Position numbers and translations under genes: made by a program
The notes under the pieces: model-generated
What the model saw: only the letters and a program-made list of their open reading frames with translations
The model's database searches: none
Told to the model about the DNA's origin: nothing
Source of the DNA: PWND01 sp964614525
Lineage (GTDB): Bacteria > Bacteroidota > Bacteroidia > Bacteroidales > UBA7960
Assembly: GCA_964614525.1 (NCBI GenBank)
Contig: CAZTPA010000028.1
Span: 1 to 36,806 of the forward strand
Direction: 5' to 3'
Length of the DNA stretch: 36,806 nucleotides
Shown: positions 7,734 to 15,751 of the stretch, one piece after another
How the letters are laid out: every line of letters begins with the position of its first letter
How positions within the stretch are numbered: the first letter of the stretch is position 1

Positions 7734-9137
7734 ATGATAAACTATACTGCAACATATACGGATTTTTACCAGCTTACCATGGCTCAGCTCTATTTCCTGA
7801 AGGGCCACAAGAATAATACTGCAGTTTTTGATTATTTTTTCAGAAAGCTTCCATTTGAAGGTGGATATGCCGTGTTTGCCGGACTTGAAACCCTATTGGA
7901 AATTCTTGAGAATTTTAGATTTAGCAAAGAGGATATTCAGTATTTGAAAAAATTGGGGTTTCAAGAAAAATTTATATCATATCTTGAGTCATTTCAATTT
8001 AATGGGAATATTTACAGTTCTTCAGAAGGTGATGTGGTTTTTCCAACCAGGCCTGTTTTGCAAGTTGAGGCCAATATTATTGAAGCCCAAATTCTTGAGA
8101 CATTATTGTTGAATATATTAAACTTCCAAACTCTCATTGCCACAAAAGCTGCCAGAATGCGCATGGTTGCAGGCGACAAAAAACTTATCGATTTTGGGCT
8201 CCGAAGGGCGCAGGCTTCGGGTGGTTTATTGGCATCCAGAGCTGCAATTATCGGAGGATTTGATTCTACAAGTAATGTGAAAGCAGGTGAAATTTTTGAT
8301 ATCCCGGTTTCGGGCACTATGGCACATTCTCTTATTCAAAGTTATGATGATGAATATATGGCTTTTAGTGATTTTGCAAATGTTTATCCTGACAATTGTG
8401 TTCTTTTGATTGACACATACGACACCCTGAAAAGCGGCCTCCCAAATGCAGTTAAAGTTGCCAAAGAAATGAAAAAAAACGGCAAAAAACTTAAGGGCAT
8501 ACGTTTAGATAGCGGTGACCTTGCATACTTATCAAAAGAATGCAGGAAAGTTTTGAATGAAAATGGATTGGAATATGTGAAAATTGCAGCATCTAATCAA
8601 TTAGACGAATATGTAATAAGAAGTCTTATTGAACAAAAAGCAGAAATTGATGTCTTTGGTGTTGGCACCAGCCTTGTCACAGGTAGTCCTGATGGCGCAC
8701 TAGACGGAGTTTATAAGTTAGCCTTTTCAAATAATAAGCCATCTATAAAACTATCTGAAAGCATTAATAAAATTACTTTGCCAAATTATAAACAGGTTTA
8801 CAGAGTTAGAAATACAAGAAAAAATTTAATATTAGGTGATGTTATAGCTCTTAAGGATGAAGAAGATGTTAATAGTATGTATCATGTTTTTGAGCCGGGG
8901 AAATCCCTGAGCTTTAAAGCCATTGAAAAGGAAGCTTTGTTAAATCCTGTCATGAAAGATGGCAAAAGAGTTAACCCTCCAAAAACAGTAAAAAGCATAC
9001 AGGAATATTCACAAATTAGAATACGGGAGCTACCCGAAGAGCATAAAAGATTTGAAAATCCTCATATTTATAAAATAGGCATAAGTCAGGGCTTAAGAAA
9101 TGAGCGCGAAAAATTAATTAATAAGAACAAAAAATAA
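7734..9137 (+). CDS. pncB: Nicotinate phosphoribosyltransferase
   Basis: Converts nicotinate and PRPP (with ATP) to nicotinate mononucleotide, the entry step of NAD salvage in the cytoplasm. I choose the ATG at 7734 (MINYTATYTDFYQLTMAQLY), which gives 467 residues and the standard family N-terminus. The frame is open back to a TTG at 7677, but that would add 19 residues and overlap the likely promoter. Family signatures are TDFYQLTMAQ, DFGLRRAQ, SGTMAHS with the conserved histidine at residue 198 (the phosphorylated residue in the family), KGIRLDSGDLAYLS, and DVFGVGTSLVT. The stop is 5 bases before pncA, so the two form an operon that deamidates nicotinamide and then captures the product. Confidence 0.95.
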   Translation: MINYTATYTDFYQLTMAQLYFLKGHKNNTAVFDYFFRKLPFEGGYAVFAGLETLLEILENFRFSKEDIQYLKKLGFQEKFISYLESFQFNGNIYSSSEGDVVFPTRPVLQVEANIIEAQILETLLLNILNFQTLIATKAARMRMVAGDKKLIDFGLRRAQASGGLLASRAAIIGGFDSTSNVKAGEIFDIPVSGTMAHSLIQSYDDEYMAFSDFANVYPDNCVLLIDTYDTLKSGLPNAVKVAKEMKKNGKKLKGIRLDSGDLAYLSKECRKVLNENGLEYVKIAASNQLDEYVIRSLIEQKAEIDVFGVGTSLVTGSPDGALDGVYKLAFSNNKPSIKLSESINKITLPNYKQVYRVRNTRKNLILGDVIALKDEEDVNSMYHVFEPGKSLSFKAIEKEALLNPVMKDGKRVNPPKTVKSIQEYSQIRIRELPEEHKRFENPHIYKIGISQGLRNEREKLINKNKK

Positions 9138-9142
9138 TTGTT

Positions 9143-9751
9143 ATGAAAACACTTATTATAATAGATCCTCAGTATGATTTTATGCCCGGAGGAGCATTGG
9201 AAGTTCCGGATGGCGATAAAATTATACCTGTAATAAATAAGATACAGGATAAGTTTGATCTGGTCATTGCCACACAAGATTGGCATCCAAAAAATCATAA
9301 AAGTTTTGCATCCAATCATAAAGACAAAAAACCTTTTGATAAAATTCTCTTAAATGACATTGAGCAAGTCTTATGGCCGGATCATTGCGTGCAGGGATCT
9401 AAAGGTGCAGAATTTCATTCCGACTTAAATACCCACCGTATTGAGGCAATTATTAGAAAAGGAATGAATCCGGAAATTGATAGTTATAGCGGCTTTTTTG
9501 ATAATGGGCATGAAAACAGAACCGGCCTCTCAGGATATCTCAAGGAGAAAGAAAGCACAAAGATTTATTTTTGTGGCCTTGCTGCTGATATCTGTGTGTA
9601 TTATACTATAATGGATGCAGTTGGTGAAGAGTTTTCTGCAGCGCTTATAACCGATGCTACTAAGCCACTGGATGAAGAAAATTATTTTGTTGTTCAGGAA
9701 GAATTAGTAAAGAAAAGAGTTCAGTTTATAGAAAGCAGCAATATTGATTAA
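9143..9751 (+). CDS. pncA: Nicotinamidase
   Basis: A 202-residue isochorismatase-fold hydrolase that converts nicotinamide to nicotinate and ammonia. The catalytic triad is complete: Asp8 in IIIDPQYDF, Lys106 in RKGMNPEIDSYSGF and Cys151 in GLAADICVYYT. The metal-site residues Asp46 and His48 in TQDWHP and His81 in WPDHCVQG are present. Length and motifs match bacterial PncA. It begins 5 bases after the pncB stop, forming a two-step salvage operon feeding nicotinate mononucleotide synthesis. A putative cassette boundary begins 8 bases after its stop codon, so transcription of the downstream capA-like gene probably comes from this operon. Confidence 0.96.
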   Translation: MKTLIIIDPQYDFMPGGALEVPDGDKIIPVINKIQDKFDLVIATQDWHPKNHKSFASNHKDKKPFDKILLNDIEQVLWPDHCVQGSKGAEFHSDLNTHRIEAIIRKGMNPEIDSYSGFFDNGHENRTGLSGYLKEKESTKIYFCGLAADICVYYTIMDAVGEEFSAALITDATKPLDEENYFVVQEELVKKRVQFIESSNID

Positions 9752-9758
9752 CAGAATA

Positions 9759-9767
9759 TTATAGCGC
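9759..9767 (+). repeat. Possible left end of an integron-like cassette
   Basis: TTATAGCGC here is the exact inverted copy of GCGCTATAA at 13658-13666. In integron cassettes the first bases belong to the same attC site as the R'' box at the far end, so they are complementary when the cassette circularises. The base before TT is A, not the usual G. Confidence 0.35.
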
Positions 9768-9795
9768 AGAAAAACAAGACTCTGCAACATACAAC

Positions 9796-11217
9796 ATGAC
9801 AAAAAAACTGATTTTCATATTTCTTATAATCCTAATGATTTCCTGTAACAAACAAGAGGATAATATGAAAATAGGTTTTACAGGAGATGTAATCTTGGAC
9901 AGAGGTGTAAATGATCAATTAAAATTGCATGGTGATAGCTTATTGCTTAATGCATTCAGATTTATACAAAAACTAGATTTCTTAGTGATTAATTTGGAAG
10001 GGGTATTAACCGATTCTGGAAATATTCAAACCGATAAATTCAACTTTAAAGCTAATCAAGACAAAGCGGAAATATTAAAGCGTGCTGGAATAACGCACAT
10101 TTCTTTAGCTAACAATCATATTTTAGATTACTGCAAAACAGGATATGAAAATACAATTAAAGCCATTGAAACAAATGGACTAAAACCTATTGGTAACACT
10201 ACAAAACCGACAATAATTCAAAAAGGGAAATATCAATGCGCTGTTTTATCAGCATCGTTGACAGCTCATAATGATTCATTACCGATATCAAACATAGACC
10301 AATTAAAAGCAAGTATATCAAGTTTCACAGAAAAACAGAGTGATATTCCCCTAATCCTATACATTCATTGGGGACTGGAACATCAACCAACTCCTGAAAA
10401 ATGGCAAAAAGATTTGGCAAATGAATTGATTGAATTGGGAGTTGACGCAATAATTGGACATCACCCCCACGTTACACAGAAAATTGAATTTATAAATAAC
10501 AAACCTGTTTTTTATAGTATTGGAAACTGCATTGCTGATGCATATTTGCCTGATACAGATTTGTCATATATTGTTGAATTAGAAATAAAAAATACAATTG
10601 AAAATATTAACATTGTTCCTATTCATTTAAACAGGTACTTTCCTGAACCGATTGCTTTTAAAGAGCAGATTTCTGATTTGAAAAAGCATATCAAATATTC
10701 AAATGTTTGCTTGTATAAGCAAAACGAAAAATGGAGAATTAAACAAACTCGCGATGTGGATTTTACGGAGAATACCAATCTTTGGATGATTTCAGAAAGA
10801 AATACTATTTCAACTATCAAAAAGTTAAGTCCGAGTTCTTATTTATTGAGTTTCCAAAAAGACGGAATTACTGCAAATGTTCTGAATTTGCACGGAAAGT
10901 TATCTGAATTTCATGTTTCAGACATAAATAATGACAACAAAACCGATGTTTTAATTGGAATAAGCAAAAAAGTGAAATTTGACCCTACAGATAAAAAGCG
11001 TATCAATATTTATACTTTTAAAAATCAAGCTTTGAAACCATTATGGTTAGGCACAAAATTTATCCACGAAATAGAATCATTTTCCATTATTAATCATAAC
11101 AATTTAAATTATCTTGCTACAATTGAAAAAACAAATAGTTCCGAAAACATTGAAAGAATTTATAAATGGGATGATTTTGGTTTTGCCTTAACTGATTTAA
11201 ATAAAATACAAAAATGA
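9796..11217 (+). CDS. CapA-family lipoprotein with a C-terminal FG-GAP-like extension
   Basis: A 473-residue lipoprotein (lipobox MISC, Cys17). Residues ~25-275 match the CapA / poly-gamma-glutamate synthesis metallophosphatase-like domain: GFTGDVILDR (Asp31), NLEGVL, SLANNHILDY, YIHWGLEH, IGHHPHV (His222-His225) and SIGNCIAD. The remaining ~190 residues are extra and include DINNDNKTD (376-384), spaced like a calcium-binding FG-GAP/VCBS loop. CapA-family proteins are linked to polyglutamate capsule production or release, but no capB or capC is present, so a role in extracellular polymer or peptide hydrolysis is only inference. The stop overlaps the next start (ATGA), so it is translationally coupled to the YARHG/DUF3160 lipoprotein. 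There is no room for a promoter between pncA and this gene beyond 44 bases. Confidence 0.85.
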   Translation: MTKKLIFIFLIILMISCNKQEDNMKIGFTGDVILDRGVNDQLKLHGDSLLLNAFRFIQKLDFLVINLEGVLTDSGNIQTDKFNFKANQDKAEILKRAGITHISLANNHILDYCKTGYENTIKAIETNGLKPIGNTTKPTIIQKGKYQCAVLSASLTAHNDSLPISNIDQLKASISSFTEKQSDIPLILYIHWGLEHQPTPEKWQKDLANELIELGVDAIIGHHPHVTQKIEFINNKPVFYSIGNCIADAYLPDTDLSYIVELEIKNTIENINIVPIHLNRYFPEPIAFKEQISDLKKHIKYSNVCLYKQNEKWRIKQTRDVDFTENTNLWMISERNTISTIKKLSPSSYLLSFQKDGITANVLNLHGKLSEFHVSDINNDNKTDVLIGISKKVKFDPTDKKRINIYTFKNQALKPLWLGTKFIHEIESFSIINHNNLNYLATIEKTNSSENIERIYKWDDFGFALTDLNKIQK

Positions 11218-13640
11218 AACAGTACCTAAAGATTGTATTTCTTGTTGCTATAATAGCAGCAACTGGTTGTAAAAATAAAAACCAAAAAGAAAACACAAAA
11301 ACGACCGATAACCAACAATTAATTGAGAATAAGCCGAGTGAAGTAAATAAAAAAGAGGAAAGCAATAAACTCTCAATTGTCTATGATGAAAGTAAAGAAT
11401 CCTTAAAGGCGTATTATGCCTTGCCACACATGCAAGAGTTTTACGAATGGCAGGAAATGGAATATTCACAACCACCAGCACTTAGTTATCCTGAAGATTT
11501 GTCAACATTATCATACGAAGAGTTAAGGCTGTTAAGAAATGAAATCTTTGCCCGAAATGGTTATTTGTTTTCTGACGGATATTTGCGTGGTTATTTCAAC
11601 AAATACAAATGGTATATGCCCGTTTTCGATGTTGATACTTTTAAAGTTGTTTTAAATCAGGAAGAAGGAAAATTAATTGATGCTATTTTAGCAGAAGAAT
11701 CAAAAAGGAAAGAAAATGAAACCATAGTAAAGGATGAATTAGAACTTTATAATTCTGAACTAATTGCAAATACAAAACAGTTTGAAAAGATACCCTCTAA
11801 GGTGTTATCGGATTTTCAAAATCAAAATTTCAGTATAGTAAATGCCAATCGGTCAATGCCTTTCTTTGTATATGATAAGAATGCTTATCAATATATTCCT
11901 CATTATATTACAACCGATTTATATTTATTCATACTGCATAAATATTTTTCTCGATTTATAGAAAAACTAGATGAAAACTTTCTTTATGTTAAACTTTCGG
12001 AAATTCTAAAGAGTACCTCTGAAAACCTTAATAATTTATCAAGTACAACAAACCAAGCATCAATTGAATGGGCGAAAATGTACAATGCTATTGCTTTATA
12101 TGCAATTGGTGACAGTCTAGCATCTTGCCCCGCAAAGTATTCCAATTTATTTAGTGAAGAAAAGGAAAAGATTGATTCTGAAAAAGGGATTCCGTCATTC
12201 ATCCCAAACGAGTTCGTTGCTTATAATGAACTTAAACCAAGAGGTCATTACACTAAAAGCAATAAGCTAAAAAAATATTTTCGAGGTTTTAAATGGATTA
12301 GTTTAAATGGAATCGACCTAAAAAATGACGAGCAATTAAAAGGATTGATAACATTTGCATACGTTATTAAAAACGATAAAAACCTGCATCAGCAATACAA
12401 ACAGTACGTTTCAACTATCGAAAAACTTGCAGGACGTGAAGACAATCTTTCAATTGCGGATATTGTAAATGCTATTGACGGTGACAATTTGGATGAATTT
12501 TTATCAGAAAGCAATATTTCCGCTTTAAAGAATAAGCTAAAGGCTTTGGATAAAGAAAAAATCAAAAAGGTTTTTGGAGAATCTTTCCAAACTTCTGAAA
12601 GGGAAACTAAGAGAGTCTATTTCTTGTCAAGTACATATTCAATAAGTGGAGACATATTTTCGAAATTAGTACACATTGATTTTACTAATTCGAAAAGACC
12701 ATTTCCAAGAGGAATGGATATACCTGCTGTTTTTGGCAATAAGACTGCTCAAAATATTATCACGAAAGAATACAAAGACAATGATGCATGGTCTGATTAT
12801 TTGCCACGTTTAGAAAAACTTCAAAAACAGTTTTCACACTTCTCGGATTGGGATAATAATTATGGATATAAAGGAGTTCAAACTGCCTTGTCGGCTTATG
12901 CTGAAAAAGATAACTATCCGGACTTCATGAAAACGGATGCCTATAACCGCAAGGAATTATCTACTGCTTTATCTTCTTGGACTCATATTAAACATGACCT
13001 GATATTGTACCAAGAGAAACCTTATGCAGCAGAAGCAGGACAAGGAGGAGGCCCTGAACCACCAGAACATTACAGCTATGTTGAACCAAACATTGTTTTC
13101 TGGGAATCCGCTTTGGAATTGATTGGGTGGTTAGAAAATCTTACAAGTAAAGAATCAACTTTTAATGATGAGCTTCGAAGGATTAAAGACCTTGGGATAA
13201 TTCTCAGAGATATTTCCAAAAAAGAATTAAACGACGAACAAATAACAAAAGAAGAATATCAAAAACTTCATTACATTGGTGGAACAATAGAATACATATT
13301 GCTTGGGTTACTTGAAACCGACCATTTGCCTGAAAGAGAAAAATCAATGGCTTTGATTGCTGATGTTTATGTTTATAATGGAACAAACCTAAATGTAGCA
13401 GTCGGACACGCTGACGACATTTACGTAATGGTTCCCATAAAAGGAGAATATTATATTGCACGAGGAGCCGTATTCTCTTACTATGAGTTCAAAGGAAAGA
13501 TTTTTAATGATGAGGAATGGAGAACAAAAGTTAAAAACTATAATGTACCAGATAGACCTGAATGGATCAAACCTTTGATTAATAACATTGAACCATTGGA
13601 AGGACAAATGCAATTCAGATATCCAGGACATGGAATGTAA
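11214..13640 (+). CDS. YARHG / DUF3160-domain lipoprotein
   Basis: An 808-residue protein with a lipobox ending AATGC (Cys19) and a low-complexity lysine/asparagine linker. A YARHG-like domain lies at about 97-138 (YEELRLLRNEIFARNGYLFS then a GYFNKYKWYMP end). A long DUF3160-type region covers ~200-800, including PFFVYDKNAYQYIPHYITTD and GPEPPEHYSYVEPN. The family's biochemical function is not known to me. YARHG is proposed to be an extracellular binding domain. It overlaps the CapA-like gene by four bases, so both lipoproteins are very likely made together and may act on the same surface substrate. The pair ends just before an attC-like structure. Confidence 0.82.
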   Translation: MKQYLKIVFLVAIIAATGCKNKNQKENTKTTDNQQLIENKPSEVNKKEESNKLSIVYDESKESLKAYYALPHMQEFYEWQEMEYSQPPALSYPEDLSTLSYEELRLLRNEIFARNGYLFSDGYLRGYFNKYKWYMPVFDVDTFKVVLNQEEGKLIDAILAEESKRKENETIVKDELELYNSELIANTKQFEKIPSKVLSDFQNQNFSIVNANRSMPFFVYDKNAYQYIPHYITTDLYLFILHKYFSRFIEKLDENFLYVKLSEILKSTSENLNNLSSTTNQASIEWAKMYNAIALYAIGDSLASCPAKYSNLFSEEKEKIDSEKGIPSFIPNEFVAYNELKPRGHYTKSNKLKKYFRGFKWISLNGIDLKNDEQLKGLITFAYVIKNDKNLHQQYKQYVSTIEKLAGREDNLSIADIVNAIDGDNLDEFLSESNISALKNKLKALDKEKIKKVFGESFQTSERETKRVYFLSSTYSISGDIFSKLVHIDFTNSKRPFPRGMDIPAVFGNKTAQNIITKEYKDNDAWSDYLPRLEKLQKQFSHFSDWDNNYGYKGVQTALSAYAEKDNYPDFMKTDAYNRKELSTALSSWTHIKHDLILYQEKPYAAEAGQGGGPEPPEHYSYVEPNIVFWESALELIGWLENLTSKESTFNDELRRIKDLGIILRDISKKELNDEQITKEEYQKLHYIGGTIEYILLGLLETDHLPEREKSMALIADVYVYNGTNLNVAVGHADDIYVMVPIKGEYYIARGAVFSYYEFKGKIFNDEEWRTKVKNYNVPDRPEWIKPLINNIEPLEGQMQFRYPGHGM

Positions 13641-13657
13641 AGAAACAGAACATTTGC

Positions 13658-13794
13658 GCGCTATAACACGCGGTCATAAAACATTTGGAGAGAAGTGGTT
13701 ATTCGGTCTTTTGTTCTCGCATCAAAGTTCACTGTATCTTGATAATGAAGAAGCTCCGAAACCCCAGCGTTTCACGCCGCAACCGTTATAAGTG
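13658..13794 (+). repeat. attC-like imperfect inverted repeat (possible integron recombination site)
   Basis: A 137-base structure. The left arm GCGCTATAAC (13658-13667) faces the right arm GTTATAAGTG (13785-13794). Inner blocks GCGG and AAAC on the left side have complementary counterparts on the right (GTTT...CCGC), with unequal spacers, as in attC R''-L''...L'-R'. The right arm fits the G|TT recombination junction. The length is similar to the long Vibrio-type attC sites. It begins 18 bases after the YARHG/DUF3160 stop codon. The 67-codon frame through it is a by-product. The identification is structural inference; no integrase is in the window. Confidence 0.4.
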
Positions 13795-13892
13795 TTTATT
13801 TCTTTTCTTTGAATTCTAATATAAATCTTTTGCATTAGTTTTTTGAATTTTTAATTGTGTGTTGTTTTTTTCGCTTCTTGGTAATTTCTAAG

Positions 13893-13900
13893 TAATTTTG
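13893..13900 (+). promoter_or_regulatory. Putative -7 box of the barrel-pirin-PEPCK operon
   Basis: TAATTTTG matches TAnnTTTG exactly, 90 bases upstream of the ATG at 13990. A start here would place the hairpin at 13916-13945 in the leader. Confidence 0.4.
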
Positions 13901-13915
13901 TAGTTTTATATGCTG

Positions 13916-13945
13916 TTTAAAACAAGAGTATTTTCTTGTTTTAAA
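13916..13945 (+). promoter_or_regulatory. Perfect 12-bp hairpin in the leader of the barrel-protein gene
   Basis: TTTAAAACAAGA (13916-13927), loop GTATTT, then its exact complement TCTTGTTTTAAA (13934-13945). It lies between the putative -7 box and the start codon. It is not followed by a T-run, so it is not a simple intrinsic terminator. It may stabilise or regulate the leader. Confidence 0.45.
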
Positions 13946-13989
13946 ATAACCCCAAAAACTGATTTTATTAAACTAATAAATATACTGAT

Positions 13990-14718
13990 ATGAAAAAGCT
14001 TTTTTTATCTTTTGGTTTTGTTTTGCTTTTTATTGGTTTTGCATTTGCACAGGATGTTATTGTAAAAACTAATGGTGTGGAATTACAAACAAAAGTTGTT
14101 GAAATTACAGGTGAAACAATCAAGTATAAAGAATTCGACTATTTGGAAGGACCAATAAAAAACATTGGCATTGATGAGGTTTTTATGATTATTTATGAGA
14201 ATGGAAGAAGAGAAACCTTTTCTCCAATTGAGCAACCTGCGGAAGAAGATGAAGAGATTATAGAGCCGGAAGAGCCCGCAGAAGTAATCACAGAAAAAGA
14301 ATTGCCTCCTGCTTATAAAGGGAATTACTTTATGCTCGCAACCGGTTATGGTCATAGTTATGGCGGTTTGGGGATCAGGCTTCAGCTTAGAGGAGGAGGG
14401 AAAGTTGGATTTGGTTTCCATTTTGGTGGAGGCATTGACCCTGCGCAAGGTGTCAGAGCCTCGGCCGGACTGAAGTTTTTTCCTTATAAGGGGCTTTATC
14501 TGAATACACAATTTGGAATTTTAGGTTACGATAGCTCTTTCTATTCAAATTTTGACATGACTCTTGGCCCATCGGCACTTATTGGCGGTGACTGGAACTG
14601 GGGAAGAAATATTGGCATAGGCTTTAATCTCGCTGCCGGTTTGTCTTATGCTATCAATTCTCCCTACGATTATAACTTAATGCCTGCTTTTGACATAGGT
14701 TTTGTTTTAAGATTTTAA
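13990..14718 (+). CDS. Small exported outer-membrane beta-barrel-like protein
   Basis: A 242-residue protein with a clear signal peptide (MKKLFLSFGFVLLFIGFAFA, then Q). An N-terminal globular segment of ~55 residues (DVIVKTNGVELQTKVVEITG) follows, of a kind often seen in Bacteroidota exported proteins. Then comes an acidic Pro/Glu linker (~77-105). The C-terminal ~135 residues have alternating strands rich in glycine and aromatics and end in a terminal phenylalanine (IGFVLRF), typical of an outer-membrane barrel. It is the first gene of an apparent three-gene operon, 11 bases before the pirin gene. No enzymatic family is recognised, so the function is unknown. Confidence 0.75.
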   Translation: MKKLFLSFGFVLLFIGFAFAQDVIVKTNGVELQTKVVEITGETIKYKEFDYLEGPIKNIGIDEVFMIIYENGRRETFSPIEQPAEEDEEIIEPEEPAEVITEKELPPAYKGNYFMLATGYGHSYGGLGIRLQLRGGGKVGFGFHFGGGIDPAQGVRASAGLKFFPYKGLYLNTQFGILGYDSSFYSNFDMTLGPSALIGGDWNWGRNIGIGFNLAAGLSYAINSPYDYNLMPAFDIGFVLRF

Positions 14719-14729
14719 AGAAAATAATT

Positions 14730-15749
14730 ATGTATAATAAGGCAATTGTAAACATAAAACCATTAGGTTTTATGTGGGATACTGTTGACCCGTTTTTGTT
14801 TTGTGTTCATCATTTAGACAGTTATCCTGAAGGAAATGAACAAATGGGCCCAAATGCATCTCTTGAGGGTAGATTTCTGGGTCAGGATTTTAAACTAAAA
14901 GACGGATGGAGAATGTACCATGGTGAAACTATTCCCGGATTTCCCGCTCATCCTCATCGCGGTTTTGAAACTATTACTGTTGTCCTTAATGGATATGTTG
15001 ATCATTCTGATTCTCATGGAGCCGCCGGCAGATATGGCTTTGGAGATGTTCAGTGGATGACGGCCGGTGCAGGTTTGCAACATAGCGAAATGTTTCCACT
15101 TGTAAATGAGAACACTAAAAACCCATTGGAACTTTTCCAGATTTGGCTCAATCTTCCTAAGGCAAAAAAATTCTCAAAGCCCCATTATAAAATGCTTTGG
15201 GCTGAAGAAATTCCCAAAATAAAAATATCTGATTATAAGAATAAAACTACCGAAATTAACCTTATTGCCGGCAAAATTGGAGATGTTTATGCACCAAAGC
15301 CTGCTCCCGACTCATGGGCCGCTGACCCGAAGAATGAAGTTGCTATTTATACAATTAAAATGGAGCCGGGTGCAATCTTGAAAATCCCCAAGGCCTCGCC
15401 ACAAATCAGAAGGACGCTCTACTTTTATAAAGGAGCCTCTATTAAAGTGGCAGGAATAGATGTTAAACCCAAAAGCATGGCAGAACTACATGCCGACGAA
15501 GAAATTATCATTGAAAGTGGAAACGAAGACAGCTATCTGCTTTTTCTTCAGGGAATGCCTATTGCTGAACCAGTTGTTCAACACGGTCCCTTCGTTATGA
15601 ATACTACGGAAGAAATTCAAAAAGCTATCTTCGATTATCACGAAACTCAATTTGGAGGATGGCCATGGGATAGATATGATAATGTTCACCCCAGAAACAG
15701 TGGCCGTTTCGCAAAATATAGTAGTGGAAAAGAGGAAATAAAGGACTAA
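14730..15749 (+). CDS. Pirin family protein
   Basis: A 339-residue cupin-fold protein. The N-terminal pirin cupin contains the iron-binding signature PAHPHRGFETIT (His74, His76) and GLQHSEM (His118, Glu120). It is followed by a C-terminal cupin-like domain (LYFYKGASIKVAGIDVKPKS). Family members range from quercetin dioxygenases to regulators of pyruvate metabolism; which applies here cannot be told from sequence. It is 11 bases after the barrel-protein gene and 2 bases before the large PEPCK-like gene. Sitting beside an enzyme of the PEP/oxaloacetate node is notable, since pirins of other bacteria have been reported to modulate pyruvate dehydrogenase. Confidence 0.93.
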   Translation: MYNKAIVNIKPLGFMWDTVDPFLFCVHHLDSYPEGNEQMGPNASLEGRFLGQDFKLKDGWRMYHGETIPGFPAHPHRGFETITVVLNGYVDHSDSHGAAGRYGFGDVQWMTAGAGLQHSEMFPLVNENTKNPLELFQIWLNLPKAKKFSKPHYKMLWAEEIPKIKISDYKNKTTEINLIAGKIGDVYAPKPAPDSWAADPKNEVAIYTIKMEPGAILKIPKASPQIRRTLYFYKGASIKVAGIDVKPKSMAELHADEEIIIESGNEDSYLLFLQGMPIAEPVVQHGPFVMNTTEEIQKAIFDYHETQFGGWPWDRYDNVHPRNSGRFAKYSSGKEEIKD

Positions 15750-15751
15750 TT

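Noticed and set aside
13588..13791. 67-codon frame downstream of the DUF3160 gene
   Set aside because: It overlaps the end of the real gene and runs through the attC-like inverted repeat; it has no protein-like features.
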